From an uncultured Lachnospiraceae bacterium (lineage in GTDB: Bacteria; Bacillota; Clostridia; Lachnospirales; Lachnospiraceae), in the NCBI GenBank assembly GCA_945919795.1, contig CAMEJJ010000003.1, positions 124,001 to 188,000 on the forward strand: a stretch of 64,000 bases of DNA, written 5' to 3'. Position 1 is the stretch's first letter, and every line of letters starts with the position of its first letter. A program made the translations under genes and the position numbers. Of the stretch, positions 7,379 to 13,504 are shown one piece after another. The notes beneath the pieces are model-generated. The model worked only from the letters and a program-made list of their open reading frames with translations, was not told where the DNA came from and made no database searches.

Positions 7379-7570
7379 TTATGAATTAGTAATCTGCGCA
7401 CACTGAATATGAATCGTTCCTCTTGCACGACGTGCCTCTACAACAACCGTATAAACGCCACTTTCCGGAATATTTACAGTAAAATCAGTCGTTTCCTTTC
7501 CATCTCCGCGATAAATTGTAGTTCCATCCGGAGCTTTGATTTCCATATATAGAGATCCCTCTTCATCATT
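7379..7570 (-). pseudogene. C-terminal remnant of a beta-sandwich protein
   Basis: In a frame different from the adjacent hydrolase gene, bases 7570 to 7379 encode ENDEEGSLYMEIKAPDGTTI, YRGDGKETTDFTVNIP and SGVYTVVVEARRARGTIHIQ before TAA. The alternating hydrophobic pattern with G-x-Y-T-V-V-V looks like the last strands of a secreted beta-sandwich such as a pre-peptidase C-terminal-like domain. There is no start or signal sequence, so it is the tail of a lost gene. The rest of 7227-7378 holds only the 17-bp repeat and AT-rich sequence. Confidence 0.5.
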
Positions 7571-8261
7571 TTCTATTGGAAAACTTCTTACTATCTATTT
7601 TATCCCACTGACGATTTTCACACCAATATACTTTCATTTCATTTACATCAAATACCATTGAAACAACAGTAGGACATACTACTTGTGAACACGCCTTTAG
7701 TATATCAAAACATTCTTTTACATCAAAATTTTCTGTAGCCTTTGAAAGTAACTCTTCCGAAGTTTGATATCGATCCATTCCCATCCATGGATGTTTTTCA
7801 CTATCCCCTTTGAAGGGTGAAAAATTTGTAAGTATCACATACTCGGGCTTTTCATAATATTTATATCCTTGTCCCGGAATGATATGAAGCACATTCCCAT
7901 TTTTATCAGAAAGTGCCGACATAAAGGTAACACCCGGAATACTATAGACTGGTCCATTTTCTGCAATTGATTTTATCTCTTGAAAGGTTTTCTTCTGCAG
8001 TAATAAATCAATATCAAGCATCATTGAAATAGGTGCGTCCGCTTTCGGATTACTCCTCTCATCAAATGGATGACAGGTAGGCATTCCCACAAAATCCCCC
8101 CTCGAATTTGCACCAAACAGAGGCAGCCATCCCTCTTTTTCATCAAGTATTTCAATATAAACCCCATTATCATCAGTTCGAACTCTATGTATCATATCAA
8201 GAATATCCAAATTCCAACCTACCAGTGTTTTTCTTTTATTTACTACAAAACTTGTACACAT
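7566..8261 (-). CDS. choloylglycine-hydrolase-like Ntn amidohydrolase (linear amide C-N hydrolase)
   Basis: The ATG at 8261 with GGAGGG gives an N-terminus MCTSFVVNKRKTLVGWNLD. Cys2 would become the N-terminal nucleophile after methionine removal, as in bile salt hydrolases, penicillin V acylases and acid-ceramidase-like enzymes. The next motif is normally G-R-N-x-D; here it is G-W-N-L-D, so the conserved arginine is replaced although the aspartate stays. At 231 residues it is shorter than bile salt hydrolase (about 320), closer to compact acyltransferase-like members. Cytoplasmic; it likely cleaves a linear amide, but bile-salt activity should not be assumed. Confidence 0.75.
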   Translation of the reverse strand: MCTSFVVNKRKTLVGWNLDILDMIHRVRTDDNGVYIEILDEKEGWLPLFGANSRGDFVGMPTCHPFDERSNPKADAPISMMLDIDLLLQKKTFQEIKSIAENGPVYSIPGVTFMSALSDKNGNVLHIIPGQGYKYYEKPEYVILTNFSPFKGDSEKHPWMGMDRYQTSEELLSKATENFDVKECFDILKACSQVVCPTVVSMVFDVNEMKVYWCENRQWDKIDSKKFSNRK

Positions 8262-8303
8262 AATTCCCTCCGTTGTTCTCAAAATGATTCTATATCAAAT
8301 AAA

Positions 8304-8329
8304 ATACCGTTCCGATGAGGAAGCGGTAT
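8304..8329 (-). terminator. intrinsic terminator after the flavoprotein-GNAT gene
   Basis: On the minus strand ATACCGCTTCC pairs with GGAACGGTAT around a short loop and is followed by TTTTATTT. It lies 60 bases downstream of the gene ending at 8391. Confidence 0.7.
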
Positions 8330-8390
8330 CCGTAAGCGGGGATGATTATAGTTCACTTTCCCTCCATTCATGAAACGGTCAAATTAGCAG

Positions 8391-8951
8391 CTACATCATA
8401 ATCAGATTTGAATACACACTGTTTTCGGGATTGCCGCCCTTAATATATTCAGCACCCACAGTTTTCCGATAAAAGTTTTCCGCTTCGCTTACCCATCCAA
8501 TAATCGCATATCCATATCCATACTCTCGCATTGCATTTAGGGTTCTAATCAATAAAGCCTGTCCAATATTTTCACCTCTACGATCGGGTCTTACACCAAT
8601 CGGTCCAAAAAAACCTTTCGCGGAAGAATCAAAACATGCAAAACCAACAAGTTTACATCTATCAATAAATACCTTAAACTGTCCAGGAATATCTGCCCAA
8701 TAAGAAGGCGAAACCGATACAATCTTATCTGCCCAATCATACATAACCATCAATTTGTCTACATCATCTTCTTGGAAGCATTTTGCCGTTTCATGACATT
8801 TTCTACATCCCTTACACGACTTTATATCATAATCATCTATGCAAACAGATTTAACCACATTTCCTTCTTCTACGTGCTCTTTAACAAGATTCACTATTTC
8901 GGCGGTAGCTCCATTTCTAACCGGGCTGCAATTTATAATCAATATGTTCAT
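8391..8951 (-). CDS. chimera: N-terminal FMN-reductase-like half joined to C-terminal GNAT half
   Basis: Residues 1-98 are the start of an NADPH-dependent FMN reductase / iron-sulfur flavoprotein: MNILIINCSPVRNGATAEIV (phosphate loop), then CKGCRKCHETAKC and SPSYWADIPGQFKVFIDR. At about residue 100 the sequence switches to the second half of a GNAT enzyme: FFGPIGVRPDRRGENIGQAL (acetyl-CoA loop) and AENFYRKTVGAEYI. The flavin domain lacks its last third and the acetyltransferase its first half, so neither is complete. The reading frame is intact and the ATG at 8951 has a GGAGGG site, so a 187-residue protein is probably made. Deletion-fusion of two neighbours is the simplest origin; catalytic ability is doubtful. 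Confidence 0.75.
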   Translation of the reverse strand: MNILIINCSPVRNGATAEIVNLVKEHVEEGNVVKSVCIDDYDIKSCKGCRKCHETAKCFQEDDVDKLMVMYDWADKIVSVSPSYWADIPGQFKVFIDRCKLVGFACFDSSAKGFFGPIGVRPDRRGENIGQALLIRTLNAMREYGYGYAIIGWVSEAENFYRKTVGAEYIKGGNPENSVYSNLIMM

Positions 8952-8978
8952 ATCTCCCTCCAATCATTAGGAATACTC

Positions 8979-9546
8979 TTATTTCTTTTGAAACAAAAGA
9001 TTATTCACCTGTTCCGTTACCCAAATTTCATCTTCTGTCTGTGTAAGCTAATAACTATCAATAATTGACTTTGCATGTCTTGCAAGGACTTCTTCAAATC
9101 CATCTGCTGTGCTCTTTTTTTTGGGGAAACGAATTTCAGAATCAAATGACTGAATGAAATGCATATTGCATTCTCTGCATAGCTACACCCACTCATCCCT
9201 GGTATAGAATTTTATATGACCATCCTTCTTAAGCTGCATATAATCATCTACAAATCTTGTTACATCGCAATCATTTGGCCTGGGATCGGATACAAAGAAC
9301 AGACCATCACTCACGAGTACCCGATTAACTTCACAAATACTCTTCCTGATTTTGGGAAAATGATGAAGGGCATATCTTGTAATAACCAAGGTCCAAAATC
9401 TTCATTCCGGGTTTGACATTTATTGTCGCCAAAATATCTTTTAGATGCTTGTCGTCCTGTGTTTGTTTATTATAAAAATCAGCTTCTTTAAAACTGGCTT
9501 CAAAACCGGCTTTTGCTGCTTCAATCCCATTTTCCTTCATATTCAT
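8979..9546 (-). pseudogene. SAM-dependent methyltransferase, broken
   Basis: The fragments add up to one class I methyltransferase. Positions 9546-9390 give the N-terminus through MKILDLG, the start of the SAM-binding motif I, then lose frame. Positions 9389-9183 resume with MVITRYALHHFPKIRKSI, VLVSDGLFFVSDPRPND and IKFYTRDEWV, followed by an in-frame TAG. The same frame continues with FIQSFDSEIRFPKKK and GFEEVLARHAKSIIDSY, a second TAG, then DEIWVTEQVNNLLFQKK and TAA. About 40 residues after motif I are deleted and two nonsense codons interrupt the rest, so no functional enzyme can result. Confidence 0.85.
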
Positions 9547-9552
9547 TCATCC

Positions 9553-10086
9553 TTAACTGTTATTTCTCATCATTTCAATCGCTTTTTCAACAGAAACTGT
9601 TTGGGCATACCTGACCGGCCACATAAATTCATTAAAGTATTTGTATGCTGTTTCTTTGTCAAAGTAAGGATTATCATAAGTCGAATTAGCATATGCAGGA
9701 ATAATGATATGAAAGCCCTGTTCGAATCCGCTTTTTACCGTTGCATCCAAACAATAATCCGTTGATACCCCGACTGTAATGATGTCTTTTTCATTTTTTG
9801 ACATCAAATAATCTGTCAGCCCTGTCATAGCATGAAACGAACTATTTACATTCTTTTCGAAGCGTTTCTCTCCGTCTACCGGTGCAAATTCATCAAATAT
9901 CTCATAGTTGTCTTTCCCTTTTTCAAGGTCAGTCCCCGGTCCGTCATCATGCTGTACATAAACCACCTCAATCTTATTTGCCCGTGCCTCTGCTATAAGT
10001 TTCTTAATATTTTCTTTCACTGTTTCAAACGCATAAAGCGATTCATCGAAACAACCTCTTTGTGTATCTACCACCAACAAAACCAT
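9553..10086 (-). CDS. isochorismatase-family cysteine hydrolase
   Basis: The 177-residue product starts MVLLVVDTQRGCFDESL, with Asp7 in the V-D-x-Q motif, and carries GVSTDYCLDATVKSG with the catalytic cysteine near position 114, plus an intermediate lysine; these form the Asp-Lys-Cys triad of nicotinamidase/isochorismatase enzymes. The ATG overlaps the stop of the cytidine deaminase gene (TAATG), so the two are translationally coupled. Substrates in the family include nicotinamide, ureidoacrylate and isochorismate; pairing with cytidine deaminase hints at pyrimidine or nucleoside breakdown, but this is inference. Confidence 0.82.
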   Translation of the reverse strand: MVLLVVDTQRGCFDESLYAFETVKENIKKLIAEARANKIEVVYVQHDDGPGTDLEKGKDNYEIFDEFAPVDGEKRFEKNVNSSFHAMTGLTDYLMSKNEKDIITVGVSTDYCLDATVKSGFEQGFHIIIPAYANSTYDNPYFDKETAYKYFNEFMWPVRYAQTVSVEKAIEMMRNNS

Positions 10087-10478
10087 TAAATCCACCATTC
10101 CGGAGTCAATTCTCCTAACGTAACGATTCTTTCCGTATCATAGTCCATTAATATCTCAACATTTTTATAAGTATCAGGCATTAATTGAACCATCAACTCT
10201 CTGCATGCCCCACATGGCGCTCCATTTTTTCCATCCGGCATAATCGCAAGCACCCTCGAAAAAGATTGCTCTCCATTCGTAATCATCTGAAAAATCGCAT
10301 TTCTCTCAGCACAGATTCCCAACGTAGAACAGGTGTCAATACATACCCCTGTGTAAATCTTGCCGGATGCTGAATAAATCGCAGCAGAAACCTCTCCGGC
10401 TTCAACATAATCCGATATTTTTCTTCCATTCTGAACTGCCTTTGCAGCTTCATACATTTCTTTCCATATTTGATCCAC
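10086..10478 (-). CDS. cdd: cytidine deaminase (homotetrameric type)
   Basis: A 130-residue enzyme with both zinc-binding motifs: CAERNAIFQMI (Cys plus the proton-shuttling Glu) and PCGACRELMVQ (two Cys). This is the short tetrameric cytidine deaminase that converts cytidine and deoxycytidine to uridine forms in the cytoplasm for pyrimidine salvage; some relatives act on blasticidin. The start is a GTG with AAAGGAG twelve bases upstream. Coupled to the isochorismatase-like gene downstream. Confidence 0.88.
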   Translation of the reverse strand: MDQIWKEMYEAAKAVQNGRKISDYVEAGEVSAAIYSASGKIYTGVCIDTCSTLGICAERNAIFQMITNGEQSFSRVLAIMPDGKNGAPCGACRELMVQLMPDTYKNVEILMDYDTERIVTLGELTPEWWI

Positions 10479-10526
10479 TTCTCATTCTCCTTTAATCTCA
10501 ATTTATTTTTTTCTAGTCTCCTGATG

Positions 10527-10979
10527 CTATAATTTGTATTGCATAAAGTTGCCATTATGAACAAAGCCATACGCTTCATACAGTTTTACTCCCATTTCAG
10601 AAGCTGTAATCTGTATTGTTCCACATCCATATTTCCTTGCTTCTTCGACAACTCTATGTAAAAGCTCTTTTGCAATTCCCATCCGTCTATAGCGGGGATT
10701 AGTGAACATACTTGACAAAAGTCCCATCTTTCCGCTTGGGCATCCGAAATACGGAGGTTTTTCTACAAATGACATTCCACTCGTACCAATTATCTCTTCA
10801 TCATCTACCGCAAGCCAGGACACAAATGTACCGTCGGCCATATGGCGTTTATAGTAATCTCTCAACGCAGGCACTAAATCAATATCTTCCTTTGCTCCCT
10901 CTTCCCTTAATTGATTTATTCTCATTTCAATGAAGATATCAAGTTCCTTTTCCGTTAATCTCTTATACTCTACTGCCAA
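10527..10979 (-). CDS. GNAT family N-acetyltransferase
   Basis: A 150-residue GNAT enzyme with MGLLSSMFTNPRYRRMGIAK (acetyl-CoA loop R-R-M-G-I-A), then GTIQITASEMGVKLYEAYGF. The start is a TTG preceded by GGAGG at eight bases, which fits better than any downstream ATG. The M-F-T-N-P-x-Y-R-R-x-G-I-A pattern is common in Lachnospiraceae acetyltransferases of unknown substrate. Confidence 0.85.
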   Translation of the reverse strand: MAVEYKRLTEKELDIFIEMRINQLREEGAKEDIDLVPALRDYYKRHMADGTFVSWLAVDDEEIIGTSGMSFVEKPPYFGCPSGKMGLLSSMFTNPRYRRMGIAKELLHRVVEEARKYGCGTIQITASEMGVKLYEAYGFVHNGNFMQYKL

Positions 10980-11011
10980 ATCTGTTTCCTCCGTTTATAT
11001 GCATTGTTTGC

Positions 11012-11571
11012 TCAGCGATTGTCATATGCCAGATGAGATATCACCCTCTCTACCTGTTCTCTGGTTCCGTCCATAAAATTCATGGCCACAGGTCGATGCG
11101 TTGCTCCTGAGACTAAAGACAAATGAAATGCATGTAATAAAGTATCGATCAAAATTATTTTCTCATTGTAGCTTTTCGCCACAGTCCATCTTTTCATATA
11201 GTTATCAAAGGTTTTTTCGGCTGCTCCCGTCGGCATGTTATTTCTTCGAAAACTTCTCCGGTACTCTCTATATGAGTATTGATAACCGCACTCACATTGT
11301 CTAAAATCTGTTTCTCCATCAAGGACACGGTTGCATCCATGGCATTCCGGATTCCCTTTACAAGGTACACTCCCGACTTTCCGATACGATATATCCAGCC
11401 GTATCTTTCTGTCCATAAAGGTGTCCCAAATCGCAAATCATATTTCTGCAAAATATACTCGGCAAACTCTCGAAACAACATATAGATTTCTTGATCCCAA
11501 AACATTTGCAAATCTGTGATCTGCGGTCTGTTCGTCTTTGAAAACTGTTCCTTAAAATCATTTTTCTGCAT
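11012..11571 (-). pseudogene. frame-disrupted gene: DUF3788-like N-part and zinc-knuckle C-part
   Basis: Two overlapping frames each make sense over only part of the length. From the ATG at 11571, FWDQEIYMLFREFAEYIL and PLWTERYGWIYRIGKSGVYL look like the start of a DUF3788-type protein. In the other frame, ending at 11012, the segments KGNPECHGCN and CECGYQYSYREYRR form a zinc-knuckle region, followed by KSYNEKIILIDTLLHAFHLS and THRPVAMNFMDGT, a conserved C-terminal pattern I associate with zinc-ribbon proteins of about 200 residues. The likely history is fusion of two genes out of frame, or a frameshift within one gene. Either way the combined product is not made. Confidence 0.6.
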
Positions 11572-11605
11572 AGTACAAAACACCCCGTATCATCTTTTTC
11601 TGTTA

Positions 11606-12049
11606 TCAAATATGCTTTTCATAATGCACATCTTCACTATCTTTCGCTATTTCTGTATATCCGCATTTTTTATAAAATTGATTCGTTCTGGTATTCCATA
11701 CTGGTGTATCAAGTTTTATTAATCCGATATTTGAAAAGGTCTTTTCGATTTCCTCCATTAGCTTCATTCCGTAACCACACCTTAGAAATTGTGGATCAAT
11801 AAAAATCCTGCCAATATATAAATCATTGTCTCCCTCAAACAGAATCGCGCCACCTATAATTCGGTCGTCCTCTGATAAATAGGAATATACATGTCCTTCT
11901 TGAAGCATTTGTTTATGCCATTCGGGCGAATCATATCCGGGAGGTCCTTCGTTCTCGTCTCCTCCAACCAAAACATCTGTATGAAATGCAGCCATCGAAA
12001 TGGCTACAAGTGCATTGATTTCATCTTCTAAGCTTTTTCTAAAAATCAT
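11606..12049 (-). CDS. GNAT family N-acetyltransferase
   Basis: The ATG at 12049 with AAGGGAG gives a 147-residue protein. LYIGRIFIDPQFLRCGYGMK is motif A with the acetyl-CoA loop, and PVWNTRTNQFYKKCGYTEIA is motif B with the catalytic Tyr region. An insertion with GGDENEGPPGYDSPEWHKQM near residue 30 is typical of a clostridial subgroup. Substrate unknown. It is the most upstream intact gene of the accessory strip. Confidence 0.83.
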   Translation of the reverse strand: MIFRKSLEDEINALVAISMAAFHTDVLVGGDENEGPPGYDSPEWHKQMLQEGHVYSYLSEDDRIIGGAILFEGDNDLYIGRIFIDPQFLRCGYGMKLMEEIEKTFSNIGLIKLDTPVWNTRTNQFYKKCGYTEIAKDSEDVHYEKHI

Positions 12050-12160
12050 AACCAGTCTCCCTTCTGCCGTAACATTTCGGCGCAAATAATTATTCTTTCT
12101 CTATTAATAAATCAAATATATGTACATTTTAGCACATGTGTTTTATCTTCAAAGGCAAAT

Positions 12161-12308
12161 TCAAATGAAATAATTTTTTACAATACGAAACATCTCATCC
12201 TGCGTTCTAAATCCATCATTAACAATGCATGGAACTACATTTCCTTTCTCCCATATAATGATAACTTCTTTATCTAATCTCAGTGGGATGTGCCTCTGAA
12301 CTCCCATG
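12161..12308 (-). pseudogene. short broken ORF behind an operator-bearing promoter
   Basis: From the ATG at 12308 the frame encodes MGVQRHIPLRLDKEVIIIWE and then meets a stop a few codons after an A4 run. Reading on in the next frame gives ENVVPCIVNDGFRTQDEMFR and IVKNYFI up to the stop at 12161-12163. The pair looks like one small gene split by a one-base indel. I do not recognise it. It directly follows a consensus promoter, with no ribosome binding site. Confidence 0.35.
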
Positions 12309-12313
12309 TGTTA

Positions 12314-12359
12314 ACGGTCGTTTTCTATATTATAGTTAACGACCGTTCTCAATGTCAAG
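12314..12359 (-). promoter_or_regulatory. consensus sigma-A promoter with two palindromic operators
   Basis: On the minus strand TTGACA (12359-12354) and TATAAT (12335-12330) are 18 bases apart. AACGACCGTT (12339-12348, plus strand) fills the spacer and AACGGTCGTT (12314-12323) lies at the start point. Each is a palindrome AACG-N2-CGTT, and the two are reverse complements centred 25 bp apart. This is the layout of a promoter repressed by a dimeric, probably TetR-like, regulator. No regulator gene is in the window next to it. Confidence 0.75.
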
Positions 12360-12369
12360 ATATAGACAG

Positions 12370-12398
12370 TTGATTTTTTTTATTCACTATGTTATATT
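12370..12398 (+). promoter_or_regulatory. queT promoter
   Basis: TTGATT (12370-12375) and TATATT (12393-12398) with a 17-base spacer. The predicted start near 12405 puts the whole 70-base leader inside the riboswitch-like structure. Confidence 0.6.
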
Positions 12399-12403
12399 CA
12401 TGT

Positions 12404-12470
12404 TTGCGGTCAGTTCGAGACCTTCCTGACCTATCCGTTTACGGAGAAAAAACAAAACTAAAGGAGAAAA
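12404..12470 (+). promoter_or_regulatory. preQ1-riboswitch-like leader of queT
   Basis: GGTCAG (12408-12413) pairs with CTGACC (12426-12431) around a 12-base loop TTCGAGACCTTC. A second small hairpin CCGT-TT-ACGG (12435-12444) and an A-rich linker lead to the Shine-Dalgarno AAGGAG (12461-12466). The CCTT in the loop can pair with AAGG of the ribosome binding site, an H-type pseudoknot hiding it. This matches the logic of preQ1 riboswitches, which commonly precede queT; the exact class (I, II or III) is not clear because the extra hairpin resembles class II and the A-rich tail class I. Confidence 0.55.
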
Positions 12471-12473
12471 AAT

Positions 12474-12968
12474 ATGAATAACAAAAAAGCCTATTTCATC
12501 ACTCAGGCAGCTGTCATAGCTGCTCTCTATGTGGTACTTACCTTGTTTATCAATGCATTTGATCTTGCAAGCGGTGCCATTCAGGTGCGCATTTCCGAAG
12601 CACTGACCATTCTTCCCTATTTTACTCCCGCAGCCGTCCCCGGTCTTTTTATCGGTTGTCTGCTCAGCAACTTTATGACAGGCGCCGCAATCTGGGATAT
12701 TATTTTCGGTAGTTTGGCAACCTTAATCGGAGCAATCGGAACCTATCTGTTGCGCAAATGGAAATGGTGTGCCCCTCTTCCCCCCATTTTATCAAATACC
12801 ATTATCATCCCCTTTGTATTAACCTATGCATATGGCATCCCCGGAGGAATTCCTTTCTTCATGCTTACGGTAGGAGTCGGAGAAGTATTATCCTGTGGTG
12901 TTTTGGGAATGATTCTTCTGTTTGCACTGCAAAGATACAGAAATATTATCTTTAAAAATAATGCATAA
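12474..12968 (+). CDS. queT: QueT family queuosine-precursor ECF transporter S component
   Basis: A 164-residue membrane protein with about five to six helices and the QueT pattern: AAVIAALYVVLTLFI, GAIQVRISEALTILPYFTPA, VPGLFIGCLLSN and IWDIIFGSLATLIGA. QueT proteins are substrate-binding S subunits of energy-coupling-factor transporters that import preQ1 or a related queuosine precursor; the shared ECF ATPases lie elsewhere. AAAGGAG precedes the ATG. Regulation by the preQ1-like leader is consistent with the role. Only a palindromic repeat follows it before the convergent gene. Confidence 0.88.
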   Translation: MNNKKAYFITQAAVIAALYVVLTLFINAFDLASGAIQVRISEALTILPYFTPAAVPGLFIGCLLSNFMTGAAIWDIIFGSLATLIGAIGTYLLRKWKWCAPLPPILSNTIIIPFVLTYAYGIPGGIPFFMLTVGVGEVLSCGVLGMILLFALQRYRNIIFKNNA

Positions 12969-12989
12969 AATTTTTTCCTTTGGGATTAC

Positions 12990-13469
12990 CCTTTTCGGAT
13001 TTGTGTTCCCGAAAAGAATATCCTGGAAGTGCGATATATGGGGTTTGTAGGCCGATTATGCAGACGCTCTGCCACGTTTCTCACATAGTTCGCAATCTTT
13101 GCGGGATGGCAGTCACCCTAACAGAAATATATATCTTTGTCCGCGGAATTTAGCGAGGTTTTCTGGCATTTCTTAGCGGCATAAGCGAACAAAAATAATG
13201 CCCGGTTTCAACTGTCTGAAGACGAAGTCTGAGTTTTGAAACCGGGCATTTAATAAATACTTTGTGAGCATGCCGCTTAGAAATGCCGAAAACCGAAGTA
13301 TGAAGCGGCAAAGATATATATTTCTGTAAGGATGACTGGCTATGTCCCCAAAGTTGCGAATAATAAAATATGAGAAACGATGGCGGAGATAAAAGTCTGC
13401 ATCTAAGGTCAAAAACCCCATATATCGTACTTTCGGCACATATATAATGAAAACACAAATCCGAAAAGG
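12990..13469. repeat. 480-bp palindromic element, copy A (complete)
   Basis: The two ends are inverted repeats: CCTTTTCGGATTTGTGTT (12990-13007) and its complement ending at 13469, followed inward by matching GCGATATATGGGG/CCCCATATATCG. The arms continue nearly to the centre, e.g. TTTCTTAGCGGCAT against ATGCCGCTTAGAAA. The centre is a hairpin with a 15-bp perfect stem, AATGCCCGGTTTCAA (13197-13211) and its complement (13236-13250). No ORF of note lies inside. A second, right-truncated copy is at 24764, fragments at 16653 and 55549. It sits between convergent genes and looks like a MITE or REP-like mobile element. Confidence 0.85.
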
Positions 13470-13471
13470 AA

Positions 13472-13499
13472 AAATACCTCCGAATTGTTTCGGAGGTAT
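13472..13499 (-). terminator. terminator of the 843-residue protein gene
   Basis: On the minus strand ATACCTCCGAA pairs with TTCGGAGGTAT around a 4-base loop and runs into TTTTT, six bases after the stop at 13505. Confidence 0.88.
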
Positions 13500-13504
13500 G
13501 AATG

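Noticed and set aside
7566-8261. Bile salt hydrolase
   Set aside because: The N-terminal Cys is present but the conserved Arg is Trp and the protein is about 90 residues short, so a specific name is not justified.
1-12100. Superintegron-like cassette array
   Set aside because: Genes are in one direction and small, but there is no integrase and no shared attC-like repeat between cassettes; only one 70-bp and one 17-bp repeat were found.
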